A stretch of DNA of 64,000 nucleotides from Cristatella mucedo (taxonomy: Eukaryota; Bryozoa; Phylactolaemata; Cristatellidae), in NCBI GenBank assembly GCA_009760855.2, contig WPIO01000207.1:167501-231500 (forward strand). The letters run 5' to 3'. Position 1 is the stretch's first letter; every line of letters starts with the position of its first letter. Below the pieces are notes generated by a model. The model saw only the letters and a list, made by a program, of their open reading frames with translations. It did no database searches and was not told the DNA's origin. This document shows positions 35,025 to 45,305 of this stretch, one piece after another. The translations under genes and the position numbers were made by a program.

Positions 35025-35055
35025 TACCGACCGACCGACCGACCGACCGACCGAA
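35025..35055. repeat. (CCGA)n tetranucleotide repeat
   Basis: Seven head-to-tail ACCG/CCGA units. No gene is recognised in the surrounding 34710-35550. Confidence 0.9.
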
Positions 35056-35553
35056 TTGCCAGCGAGTCAGTTACATTAGCGAGGATGGCATAGCGGACAT
35101 CCGAACCTCTATATGAGACAAGGGGGAGGGTAGCTTTTGTCTCCCTCTTTGGACCCTCGCTATCGTGACGCATTTAAAGCCATCCCCGAGAAGCTCAACA
35201 TGGAGCAATGCAAAGTCGCGTAAAGCTTGGTTCTTGCTGTAAACAGGCTAATCACTCCAGCATGCGGGTTGAAGGCGTCTGTATTCCCGTTAGGGACCGC
35301 ACACGGGAACGAGACGTCTTGAGCATTCGTACCTTCATGGATCGCATCGCAAGGTTTCCTGCAGGCGAACCGCCGGCGGCGGCGGCGGAAGAACACCGAC
35401 TCTACTTCTCGCGTGAGCTACACCGGCTCCGGCGCCCCTTTTCCACTCTCCACGCTCCGCACTGGTCTCGCCGACCGGTAACACTCAGCTCCAGGATCCT
35501 GATTGGCACAGTCTAGTAGTATCCACTGTCGCCACTAGTCTTGTGGCACTTAT

Positions 35554-35583
35554 GCGGAGCCTGATCGTAAGATCAGGCTCCGC
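35554..35583. other. Perfect 13-bp inverted repeat with 4-nt loop
   Basis: GCGGAGCCTGATC and its exact reverse complement flank the loop GTAA. There is no T-run after it and no symmetry beyond the arms. The function is unknown; it could be a small palindromic insertion or a structured RNA element. The following 35590-36000 shows no gene. Confidence 0.8.
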
Positions 35584-35999
35584 GAATGAAGGTAGTCCCA
35601 TGGAATCCACATTTTCCAAATTTTAATTTAGATGATATTAGAATACATATTTATTGTTATATTTACAAATGTACTATTCGGGGGATAGCCATCCAATAGC
35701 TTCCCAAAGCAGCTTCGCGAACCTATGGTCTCCTCTCATTATTATAGATAGCGCGTTCTTGTGCAACTAGCTCCCAAAGGCTAGCCCAATAATAGGTGGC
35801 CTGGCACTTTTGAACTTCGACATCTTACCGTGCTAAAAATAAGCTCACCGAAGCTCTGCCTAAAATTATATGCGACAACGCCGCTGGTAAACAAAGTCTG
35901 TTCGTTTTAGCTGAGATTCCTGATGGCTCCTCCTACTCAAGAGACTGTGCACGCGCTGGCGGCGGGTGCCATTGGGTCTTAGTCCCGGGGTTCCAGGTG

Positions 36000-36145
36000 C
36001 CTTCACTTCGCCACCCCGGGGTCATGAGTTCGGGTCCCGTTGCAGGCGATCGTTTGTTGCCCACTGCTAGCGCTGGGCGATTGCCGCGAAGGTGCTTCTG
36101 CAGCCGTACTAATGAGGCTGTTTGATCAGCTCACGCTACCCTTTT
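36000..36145 (+). mobile_element. SINE family 2-like, diverged
   Basis: Blocks appear in family order: GGGGTCATGAGTTCGGGTCC (B-box region), GGCGATCGTTTGTTGCCCAC, GCGAAGGTGCTTCTGCAGCC and GAGGCTGTTTGATCAGCTCA (tail). Confidence 0.6.
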
Positions 36146-36420
36146 AAGTTAGCGTACGCTCTGTACTACCGGATGGGTCATTGTAAGATTAAATGAAGGC
36201 TAGTAAGGTATTGGACAGTTCTAATTACGAAAACCGGGTTAATCTTGCGTTCCGGCTTCGCGAACACAGCAATAGTGCTCTGGTTATACTGTGGACTACG
36301 TCCGGACAGTGTACGCTTCACTAGCGAGACGCATGTATACTAAATCAGTCAGATTAGGACGGTGCTTTATATTATCAGTAATTCATAAATTATAATGAGC
36401 AATTAAAAAAGATCTGAATT

Positions 36421-36535
36421 AATAATAATTACCATACATTTGGACAACGCCTTTAGAGAACTTACATATCTTTTTAGGCACTTTATAAATGCTGTAAAGG
36501 AAGCAAGATCAAACGCTTAATAGTGATGATTGGCA
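36421..36535 (-). mobile_element. LINE family B, 3' end fragment
   Basis: The - strand reads ATTTACAGCATTTATAAAGT, then a diverged hairpin tail ending GTTCTCTAAAGGCG and an AT-rich end. It matches the arrangement at 56583-56815. Confidence 0.5.
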
Positions 36536-36939
36536 CGCTCATTGCGGTATACTCATGCACAGCCCTCACACGGAGCCCACAATGATTGGGTTCTCGTTAA
36601 ATTCACGTCCCTGATTGTCATCAGCGGAAGTTCTGGCCATGCACGCCTGTGCAAGCTTTCGTGCCATCGCGGTGAGACAAATCTTAACCGGCGCCAGTCT
36701 TTTGCATGTCTGCCCGCGGCCTTTTACCGTAAACTCGCTCTCCCTATGGCGTCTTCCCTTAAAAAATTGCATCGCCTGAGCTACGCTTCGCGTTGCTCAG
36801 TATTCTGCTAGAGCACGATATAAATTGTAGAGCAGCGCTTTTTCGCAGCAAACCTTTCAAACGTATCTTATTGCTTCCATACCCTACCTACACGGCTTGG
36901 CTTCTTCATAGCTAGCTGAACTGCTGCATCCGTTTCAGC

Positions 36940-37120
36940 CTCCTGATGCCCCCAGGTAATCTACGGAAATAAATTAACTGTTCCCATTCCTCCGCTTAAA
37001 GAACGTTAGCGACACTAGCTTTTGCTCTGACCAGGTCCTAGACTGCGAAACTCATTTCCACAATTCTTTCGCAATGATATCTCCTATCCTGCTGCCGAAT
37101 GTAGTACATCTTCTCCAGAC
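36940..37120 (+). mobile_element. LINE family A, C-terminal fragment
   Basis: It matches the coding region for NKLAVPFLRLK and SSAGPRQWNSL (AATAAATTAACTGTTCCCAT, CAGGTCCTAGACTGCGAAAC, CAATGATATCTCCTATCCTG). Frameshifted and lacking the 3' UTR. Confidence 0.65.
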
Positions 37121-37440
37121 TAGATTTTAGTCTATAATTGCCTATGAGAATTAAGCGTTTCCTTGCACGTCAAGGAATGAGATTCAGGGTGCAGATTACG
37201 TCCTTTGCGAAGAGTGTTACTGCCATTTATACCTCTAGTATTTTGCGTGTGTGCAAATATTTGTGCATAAAACAGTGTTCCATCAAATGAAGTGTATTCA
37301 CCAAATGGTTAGAATTTTATTTCGTGCCGTTTTCAAAGTAATGAAAGTAATGGCCACATCCATATTTATAATTTTTTCAGGTAATGGTTTAGAATTGATT
37401 CATGGCAGCCGAGCTTAAGGATTCACTAGTTTTTTTTTAG

Positions 37441-37691
37441 AGTTTCCTGTTTCGAAAATGTGCTTAGGTGGTTTTTACCTGTATGTTGATATCAAAATAA
37501 AGCCGATTTTCCCTAATAGGAAAAGATATAAGCTCCGTGTTTCTGCTACAATTTGGACGGTTAGGTATCGGGATTTTAACAGCCAGCTAAGTTGCTTAGT
37601 GAATGACATATTTCCCAAAGAAGCTCAAGATCTCAACTGGACGGATGACGCAAAACGATTGCTGACATCATTGACACGGCACACAGTATAG
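37441..37691 (+). CDS. Possible coding exon, unidentified
   Basis: A strong acceptor (CTAGTTTTTTTTTAG) precedes an open frame of 83 codons ending in TAG at 37689-37691. The peptide is balanced and not low-complexity, with MCLGGFYLYVDIKIKPIF early and VNDIFPKEAQDLNWTDDAKR later. An ATG lies at 37458. The acceptor AGAG allows exon starts at 37441 or 37443; the latter is phase 0. No family recognised. It could be an internal exon using GT at 37686 or a terminal exon, or it may be spurious. Confidence 0.35.
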
Positions 37692-37829
37692 AATGCCAAC
37701 AGGCAGCGTAATCATAACCTGTCCATTAAATGACTAATTTTTCATTGAGTAAAAGAAAACTAAATGGCCTATTCTCCACAAAATTGGCATTCCAGGGCTG
37801 TAAGAGTAAATAATATGTTTATCTCTTAG

Positions 37830-38056
37830 CTGTGGTCGATGTGGCTTCGTGTTTCTTACTTGATAATTTCCGTGAGCGGAATGCAAATATTTCGTGCTGC
37901 GTCTCTCGAGGGTCCTGTAGCAGCTCAGCAAGTTCGCGCCCACAGTTTTCAAACACGTCAAGTGAAGATGAGCACGCTCCGGCAGACGCGGACGCCAACC
38001 AGTTCGTAAATTTAAGCGTCAGGCCGTCAGAACTAGAACTACAAACTGAGCGTTGA
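37830..38056 (+). CDS. Possible terminal coding exon, unidentified
   Basis: A good acceptor (TTTATCTCTTAG) ends at 37829. One frame is then open for 75 codons to TGA at 38054-38056. The peptide has a hydrophilic Ser/acidic segment (FSNTSSEDEHAPADADANQF) typical of disordered tails. A frame on the opposite strand is also open. Whether it belongs with the exon at 37441 is uncertain, because no phase 1 donor of good quality was found between them. Confidence 0.3.
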
Positions 38057-38145
38057 GATGACGAACAGCCTCCTTTCTCGACCGTCTCTGGCACCCTTTG
38101 GTTACATACTTCTGTCGCTATAGCATTATTTGTGATATTAGGTCG

Positions 38146-38320
38146 GTGAGCCGTAATGGCACACTAGGTAAGGCGGTTGCTTTCATGACCTCGGCCCCGA
38201 GGTCATGGGTTTGATTCCTGTGGTGGGCGATCCTTTATCGCCACTGCAAGCGGTGGTGATAGCCGTAAAGGCTCTTCTGTCGCTATACAAAAGGAGGCTT
38301 TTTAATCAGCTAGAATTAGA
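38146..38320 (+). mobile_element. SINE family 2, near full length
   Basis: Begins GTGAGCCGTAATGGCACAC and runs through CCTCGGCCCCGAGGTCATGG, GGCGATCCTTTATCGCCACT and GGCTCTTCTGTCGCTATACA to TTTTTAATCAGCTAGAATT. This is one of the best-preserved copies. Confidence 0.85.
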
Positions 38321-39138
38321 TGACGGTAAGCATCGCGTATGGTTCGGGCTAAAACCATTGAACATTTCACAGTTTGAGCTATTCACTGTCTCCCAATGGC
38401 CACAACACGCATACCCATTTTTTTTATAATGAAACGCCCACCTACACCTCGCCGAATTCCCTGATTGCCAAGGTGAACAAAGCGGCATCTTCGCGGCATC
38501 CTGCCAGCGTTTCAGCCAGAGGTTTTGTGTTTCAGCCAGAGGTTTTTTGGCAGTATTCTCCATGAGCAGTGCTCGACGATGGCAATTTTCTCTATCCTGG
38601 AATATCGGTGAGGCATTACGTTACGTTTTGGCATCATATTCTGCCGAGGCTCATGAAGCTTATTAATTATTATCTGAAGCTAATTAATATTCTACCACCG
38701 GGACTGTGGAACTCACTGAGAACTGCTTGATGATGATTGGGTAAATTCGATGGAGCACAAGGTCTACATAGGTACATTGCCGTCCGTGCTTGCGCCTTAC
38801 CGTTTCGCTGCATATTTTTCAGTGTCATGGACGTAGTATAAATCGCTAGCATATAGAGAACACGAGAAAGGCTACAAGGAGAGCGTAGCATACTTACAAA
38901 AAGCTAGCATCAAGAAATTGGTAGTCGCATTTTCACTTTAGGCCACCGGAATGATGTCAGCGACAACTTTAGGCTTTTGGCTGACTACGACGTTTTCCAC
39001 ATCCAAGACTCTGTAAACCGTTGACAGAAAAGTAACAGAGGTAGTCAACTCACGCAATGGTCTTTTGTGTGAGCGATAGCTGGCTGGCAGCCCTTGGATC
39101 TGGCAGCCAAGGGATAACGAGCACGCTTTTCGGGGGTA

Positions 39139-39249
39139 TTAGAGTGCCACCGCAGCGGTGAATTCTTTGTTGTCACTGCAAGCGGCGGTGATGGCCGTAA
39201 AGGCTACTCTGCCGCTATATACACGAGGCTGTTAAATAAATAAATAAAT
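39139..39249 (+). mobile_element. SINE family 2, 5'-truncated copy
   Basis: Contains CACTGCAAGCGGCGGTGATG and CCGTAAAGGCTACTCTGCCG, then GAGGCTGTTAAATAAATAAA. The head is absent or heavily mutated. Its tail abuts the tail of the copy at 39250-39415. Confidence 0.7.
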
Positions 39250-39415
39250 CCTAGCTGATTAAACAGCCTCTTTTGTATAGCGACAGAAGAGCCTTTACGG
39301 CTATCACCACCGCTTGCAGTGGCGATAAAGGATCGCCCCATCGCAGGAATCGAACCCACGACCTCGGGACCGAGGCCGTGAAAGCAACCGCCTTACCTAG
39401 TGTGCCATCACCAGC
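39250..39415 (-). mobile_element. SINE family 2, near full length
   Basis: The reverse-complement blocks are AGCTGATTAAACAGCCTCTT, GCGACAGAAGAGCCTTTACG, CCGCTTGCAGTGGCGATAAA, GAATCGAACCCACGACCTCG (B box) and TTACCTAGTGTGCCATCACC (head). Confidence 0.85.
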
Positions 39416-39535
39416 TGGCACGCACAGCCGGAGAGCGCACACACCTCTGAGATCCTCAGCTGTCTGCTAATGAGGTAGTTTAGATCAATGGCAACCACGC
39501 CTCGCTCTGGGCTCAATGTACGCGCTACTGCAGAG

Positions 39536-39563
39536 CGGCGAGCGGCGAGCGGCGAGCGGCGAG
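39536..39563. repeat. 7-bp tandem repeat (GCGGCGA)
   Basis: Four head-to-tail copies of a GCGGCGA unit. Confidence 0.85.
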
Positions 39564-40147
39564 CTGAGATAAATGGATCCACTGATGGCTCTCCCGCAGG
39601 TACGCTGCTGTTGAGCAGGTGCGAAAGTGCTGAAAGTTAGCTGTTTCATTTACAGCGTCGTCAGAGACGCCGATAAATTTGGCTGCTGCTTGTGCTTTCA
39701 TTTGATGTATAAGCTATTGCAATGGTTCTTTTGCATACGGACGTTTCCCTGGCTTATTAAGAACGGCCGTTCAATACGCAGCCAATAACCATACGCGAGA
39801 GCGGTTGAACCTACCCGGAAAGCCATAGGTAGCATACTGGAAAAAGATACAACCGGTAATGCCGAGACGGAAAAGTAAACCCGAAACACCAGCTTCGGAG
39901 CCACCGAGGGGGGTACGGGGGGAGGGTCGATGCCTCCCGCGCCCCTTCCACAGAGCGGAGCAGGCAGCTACCTGGGCAGCCGCACTTTATTTCTAGGTCC
40001 ACCTACCGTCGCCAACGACGAAACTATGTCTTAACTCCACTCGATGAGCAACCGCAAAGTTAGTGTCAGAAATATGCATCGAAATTTTGCACTATGTGTT
40101 TTCAGTAATTGCAGGTCTCGTAAGCCTCCTAGATGAAAATCCTGGCT

Positions 40148-40294
40148 CCGCCATACCTGCGTAACACTCCGCCATACTTGCGTAACACTCCGCCATACCT
40201 GCGTAACACTTCGCCATACCTGCGTAACACTCCGCCATACCTGCGTAACACTTCGCCATACCTGCGTAACACTCCGCCATACCTTCGTAGCACC
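40148..40294. repeat. 21-bp minisatellite, 7 copies
   Basis: Units of CCGCCATACCTGCGTAACAC plus T start at 40148, 40169, 40190, 40211, 40232, 40253 and 40274. The last is diverged. Since 21 is a multiple of three, the frame stays open on both strands (RNTPPYL repeats on +, AECYAGM repeats on -). I judge these to be repeat artefacts. Confidence 0.92.
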
Positions 40295-40639
40295 CTCTGT
40301 CTACGTCATGGAGTCCGAAGCTTCTCGCAGCCGCTTCTAGAAATGGCGCACGGGTCGCATTATTTAATTAACTAGCTATTAACGGGATCCCGTTCCGCCA
40401 GCACGATTTTGCTCATTCGACTTAGCCGTCTGAAATCGACGTACTTCCGAAGCTGAGTCGCCAGCCTTAACGAATAATCGAGGCCGCGACCAGTGGCAAC
40501 TCGCATCGGTCCGTCGCTCGCGTCTGCGCGCCCACCTCGGCGCCCGCCCGTCTCGGCTCTGCTTACTAGACCTCTGCGTCATCGCACTCTCAGACGCTCG
40601 CAGCGCTCTGCCTCAGCCGCACTTCGCGATCCTTTGGTC

Positions 40640-40745
40640 ATGAGCTGGTGTGGTTCAGCGGGCAATACTTTATTGCCCGTCGCAAGTGGTAGCGATAGCC
40701 AGTAAAAGTCTTTCACCGCTTTAAAATAAGGCAGCCGAATCAGCC
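40640..40745 (+). mobile_element. SINE family 2-like, diverged
   Basis: Contains GGGCAATACTTTATTGCCCG, CGCAAGTGGTAGCGATAGCC and AAAGTCTTTCACCGCTTTAA, then AGGCAGCCGAATCAGC. This is the family order with substitutions and no clear head. Confidence 0.55.
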
Positions 40746-41033
40746 GACCTTTAACCTACTTGTAAATTACGCTACAACTAATGACCAGGGTCCAGTCACT
40801 CGACGGCAGGCGCTGGTAGCGAACGAACACCTTTTTTCCACCGCGCGAGATGCAGCATTTCACGCTTTTCGGTAGCAAATAGGGGTTATCATCGTTCTCA
40901 CGGGTTCAGGTTAGCATTAGATTTTGTCCGGTCGCCATTCTAAAGAAGATTGCGGCTGCCATAGTCTCCCCATAAGTGCAAAGGAAGCCGAACCAGTGGT
41001 GGTTCTGGCATCCCAAACGCATGAAGCTAAGTG

Positions 41034-41216
<183 letters not shown>

Positions 41217-41237
41217 GCCGGAACTCGTTAAAGCCAG

Positions 41238-41352
41238 AGGCCGGTTAAGGTGCTCGCACCAACCAAGGTCTGGCTGAGCCCCGAGGCACATGTGATGCGC
41301 CTGAATAGAGATTAAGTTCTCTTGGGGAACTATACAAATGAATTATATTTCT
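41238..41352 (+). mobile_element. SINE family 1, internally deleted
   Basis: Contains CCGGTTAAGGTGCTCGCACC (A box), GAGCCCCGAGGCACATGTGA (after a damaged B box), CGCCTGAATAGAGATTAAGT and TTCTCTTGGGGAACTATACA. The segment between the A and B boxes is shortened. It lies directly downstream of the GA tract. Confidence 0.75.
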
Positions 41353-42860
41353 ATATTTTGGTACTTTCTGCTTCTTCAGCTGAGCAGAGACTCGAATATT
41401 TGCAAGAATCGACTTGGCTGTTTCGTCCGACCGAGGGACAGACTCAAATATTCAGACGCTAACCCGTACAGACTGCGAAGTTCGTGATTTCTAATCCGGG
41501 TAAAGTCCGAACAGGCTCTACGCACAGAGGTGACGCATGCCGTTCGATGGACCGTCATTATGGCGAGTGCATCAATTTTACACGAGTCAGTGCGTCTCCC
41601 GCATTTGACGTCCAGCTCAGGAGCACAATAGCGTGCTCGTTCCGCTGAATCACAAAGACCACTGTCGATTTGATAAGATCAGCAAAGGCAGATGAGCGAC
41701 CTCCTGACCCGCTTGCCAGAAGAAGCGAAGCGAAGCGTGTCATCAGTCCTGCCAATAGGCGCGCCAGCCCCAGCGAGCGCACCGGCACCACCTACATTTC
41801 AGAGGAGAGCCCAATGCATTGAAGCAATCAAATTTGCGTGATCTGTGGACTCTTTGTGCGAAAAAATTTCTGAGTGGGTACAGAGCTAGCTAGCACAGTC
41901 GAAGCAGGAAGGATGATCTTTGACACTGAACTTGCGCTTGGAGCTGGCGCTTGCTGTAAGTCAGGCCGTCCGTCTGTCTGCTTGGCGAAAGCTGCCGGGC
42001 GGATTACCGAGCACGTAAACACGGCTTAAGACTTCTCATGCGCCTTCAAGTTTTCTGCTGCAAGTCTCCAGATTTTCACCAATTCGTCACTACTTAGCTC
42101 ATCGAGCATACTGCTAACTCTCCAGCCTGGCCGGGCAGAGTTCTACAGATCCGGCAGAGATAGCTCTACAGAGATATCTGCAAGGCTTCCTCTACGCAAG
42201 GACCAGCTGACTCACTGCACTGCGAGAGGTCTGTAGCCAGATGCATATTTCCTGAAAGGGTCAATTCACTGATGGGTTTTTATTGCTCATTCTCTGGCTG
42301 CAGACTAATATGCATCACTATGGTCGCTCGCGATCTCATCATTAAGGCGCCGTAGAACCTGTCTTTATGCATACTCTCTCTACGCATAGTTTTTCCTGGA
42401 CAGACTGACTAAATTCGGCTGGATTTGGAGCATATCTTGTTCTTTTGCTCATTTTCACAACTTGCTGACATTTATACATGCTGACAAGATTTCGGACGGT
42501 TTATAGATGTCGAGTCACATTTCTACGATACCTTCTTCCGCATGCCAACATTGGCAACAAAAAAGTTGCAAAACGTTGAATCTCTATAGTTCTTAAGATT
42601 GACTGCGACAGATGGATGCGACAGCACTACACTGAGATCGCGCACACTGTTGCACCTACAGGGAGGATTTGGTCAGTTTTTCATTGTGGATTTGCAAAAA
42701 TCACAGGCAATTGTCATTGCCCCTATGCCCTCCACATAGCAGGATTAAGTGAGCGACAACCAAGTGATGCGGGCGGAGGCTAGGAGATGAGCTAAAAAAG
42801 GCAAGCAGACGAAAGGATACAATGCATAGGAATAGCCGTTTGGTTCTTTCAAAGCTGCTC
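41353..42860. other. Stretch with no gene seen
   Basis: No coding exon, RNA gene or repeat family from elsewhere in the window is recognised. Confidence 0.5.
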
Positions 42861-42862
42861 TG

Positions 42863-43022
42863 GTTAAAGCCCAGGGATTAAGGTGCCTTCGTCTTAAGCG
42901 ACCGCAGTCAAGGTGAATGCATCTGATGAGCGAGGTCGTGGGCTCGAGCCCCGCGGCACATGTGTTGCACCTGGATAGAGATTAGCTTCTATTAGGGCGC
43001 TATAAAGCGGATTACATATTTC
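42863..43022 (+). mobile_element. SINE family 1, full length
   Basis: Shows CCCAGGGATTAAGGTGCCTT (A box), GAGGTCGTGGGCTCGAGCCC (B box), ACCTGGATAGAGATTAGCTT and CTATTAGGGCGCTATAAAGC (tail). Confidence 0.8.
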
Positions 43023-43904
43023 TATGTAAGCACAAATCCATTTCGCATACTGCTGTCAAAACTCACGCAGCACTCGCAAGCATCAATTTCCTATAGGCAA
43101 GAGAACGTACTACGGCGACCGGCGGCTCGTCCTTCTAGGCTTCTTAATTAACTGAAGCCTCACCTTCAAGCTGCAACTGGGACTACAGAGAGTGCGGACC
43201 AAAGTATTTGCGAATCTCTCTGTCGCTTTTGACCTACCGCCGGGCAACGCGATAAACATCCGCGAAAGGGGGGGGGGTCTATCAAAGCCCGGCTCCGAAC
43301 GAACGTCCGTGTAGCAGAAACCCTATTTTCCCTCGCCATTAACCCGCACATATCTTCTAGCGTAAATTATTTATTTGTAATCCGTAGATCCCATCGCATT
43401 CCAGACTGATAGACGGCATAGACAAAATAAACACCAGAGAACGCAAGCCAAGCGGAACAAATCTATAAGAGGCCTACGTGGGTGCCTGAGTTCTGGGTAG
43501 AGAGGGCTCGAGATAGGCTGACTTGAGGGGCTAGACAGTAGCGCATTTATCAAACGCGGACTGATACCATCCATTGAGGATCGATCGTTGCAATTCAGTC
43601 GCAGCGCGTCGTCGTGAATGCGGCCGTCAAAATCTGAAAAATGGAAGAAGAGAAATTACATGTGGTCAGCACGCGCGCCCGGCTCCATACTACTGACGCA
43701 GTGGAGCCTTCGTAGAGCTTCCACAGTAAAATAAAAAGTGACCTGCTGCGGCACAGATTCCTTCCGGCCCTCCCATCCTGCCTTTCGCTAAGAAGCCGAG
43801 GGGCGCGGCCGGCTGGTGCAGTCGGGGCAAGCGGATTGGCCGACGGAAACCCGGAAGCGGTTGCTTTGTTTGCGGGGACGCTCACACGTCACTCACTCAG
43901 CAAC

Positions 43905-45305
43905 ATGGCCGCCGACGCGGACCGCGACGCCCGGCGGAAAGCGTCGCAGAGAAACTTATTCCTCGCCGCCACGGCCGCGTGCATCGGCCCGCTCTCATTC
44001 GGCTTCACGATTGGATACTCCTCTCCGGCGCTGCCCGGTCTGAAGAAAGACGGAATCTTGGCGGACGAGTCGGCGGCCGCCTGGTTCGCGAGCCTCATCA
44101 ACATTGGCGCGTTGCTCGGCGGTCCGATCGGCGGCCTGCTCGTCGAGAAGATTGGCAGAAAGAGGACGGTGCTGGTCACCAACGTCCCATTCTTCTGCGG
44201 CTGGCTCTGCATCTGCCTGTGCTCCGGCTCCGCGTGGCCGCTCTACGTTGGACGGCTCCTGTCAGGCTGCGCCGTCGCGATGATACTCATAAGCTCGCCG
44301 GTCTACATAGCCGAGGTGTCGACGCGGAGCGTGCGCGGCATGCTCGGCTCATGCGTCCAGCTGGCGATCACGATCGGCATATTTCTCGCCTACCTGCTGG
44401 GCGCGAGCGCCGACTGGCGCCAGCTCGCCGCCTTCGGCGCCGCCCTGCCCGTCCTGGGCGTGGTCGCCATGCTCGGCGCGCCCGAGACGCCGCGCTGGCT
44501 CGTCATGAACGGCCGCAAGCGCGAGGCGCAGGCGGCGCTGAACTGGATACGCGGCACGAGCGACACGGACGACGAGCTGCGCGACATCGACGAGAGCCTC
44601 AATCCGGCAGACAGGTTCGCCTGGTCCGAGTTCCGGCGGCCCGAGCTCTACCAGCCGCTGGTCGTCTCCGTCGGGCTCATGGTGCTGCAGCAGCTGAGCG
44701 GCATCAACGCGGTCATGTACTTCACGCACGACATTTTCACGTCGGCCGGCTTCGATCGGAGCGCCAGCGCGCCGCCCGTCGTGCTCGGCGCCGTGCAGGT
44801 GGCCTTCACCCTGCTCGCCTGCGCCCTGGTGGACCGCGCCGGACGCCGCCGGCTGCTGCTCGCCGCCGGCCTGGGCATGGCCGCGTCGCTGCTCGCCTTC
44901 AGCGTCTACTACTACCGGCTGAGCCGCGGCGCCAGCGAGCCGACGCTCGCCGTGCTCTGCCTCGGCGTTTACATCGCGGCCTTCTCGGTCGGCTGGGGAC
45001 CCCTGCCGACGCTCATCATGTCGGAGATATTTCCGGTTCGCGCTCGCGGCGCCGCCAGCTCGCTCGCCGTCGGCAGCAGCTGCCTGTTCGCGTTCTTCGT
45101 GACCAAGACTTTCTTGCCGCTGCAGGAGGCGATCGGCAGCGCGGCCACGTTCGGCGTGTTCGGTGCTTTCTGCGTCGTTGGTCTGTTCTTCGTGGCTCGC
45201 TTCGTGCCCGAGACGAAAGGCAGGACCCTGGAGGACATAGAGCTCTTTTTCCTCGGGAGGGGCGCCCGGAAAGACGGCTTCTCGAGGCTGCCCAGTGCTC
45301 TGTAG
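43905..45305 (+). CDS. SLC2A8/6-type facilitative sugar transporter, intronless
   Basis: A 12-helix major facilitator carrier for hexoses (or trehalose, as in insect Tret1 relatives), in the plasma membrane or endomembranes. ATG 43905 has a good context (AACATGG); an upstream in-frame extension lacks an ATG. Length is 466 residues, usual for the family. Motifs: GPLSFGFTIGYSSPAL at 28-43 (TM1, very like GLUT8), GRK at 84-86 in the TM2-3 loop, GRLLSG at 116-121, PVYIAEV at 132-138, RGMLGSCVQL at 144-153, PETPRWL at 193-199, QQLSGIN at 262-268, GRR at 313-315, GWGPLPTLIMSEIFP at 363-377 and PETKG at 435-439. The conserved Trp of the GPxPW motif is Thr369 here. No intron interrupts the frame, so it may be a retrocopy that stayed functional or an ancestrally intronless gene. 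Third positions are very G/C-rich. No N-terminal dileucine sorting signal is evident. Confidence 0.95.
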   Translation: MAADADRDARRKASQRNLFLAATAACIGPLSFGFTIGYSSPALPGLKKDGILADESAAAWFASLINIGALLGGPIGGLLVEKIGRKRTVLVTNVPFFCGWLCICLCSGSAWPLYVGRLLSGCAVAMILISSPVYIAEVSTRSVRGMLGSCVQLAITIGIFLAYLLGASADWRQLAAFGAALPVLGVVAMLGAPETPRWLVMNGRKREAQAALNWIRGTSDTDDELRDIDESLNPADRFAWSEFRRPELYQPLVVSVGLMVLQQLSGINAVMYFTHDIFTSAGFDRSASAPPVVLGAVQVAFTLLACALVDRAGRRRLLLAAGLGMAASLLAFSVYYYRLSRGASEPTLAVLCLGVYIAAFSVGWGPLPTLIMSEIFPVRARGAASSLAVGSSCLFAFFVTKTFLPLQEAIGSAATFGVFGAFCVVGLFFVARFVPETKGRTLEDIELFFLGRGARKDGFSRLPSAL

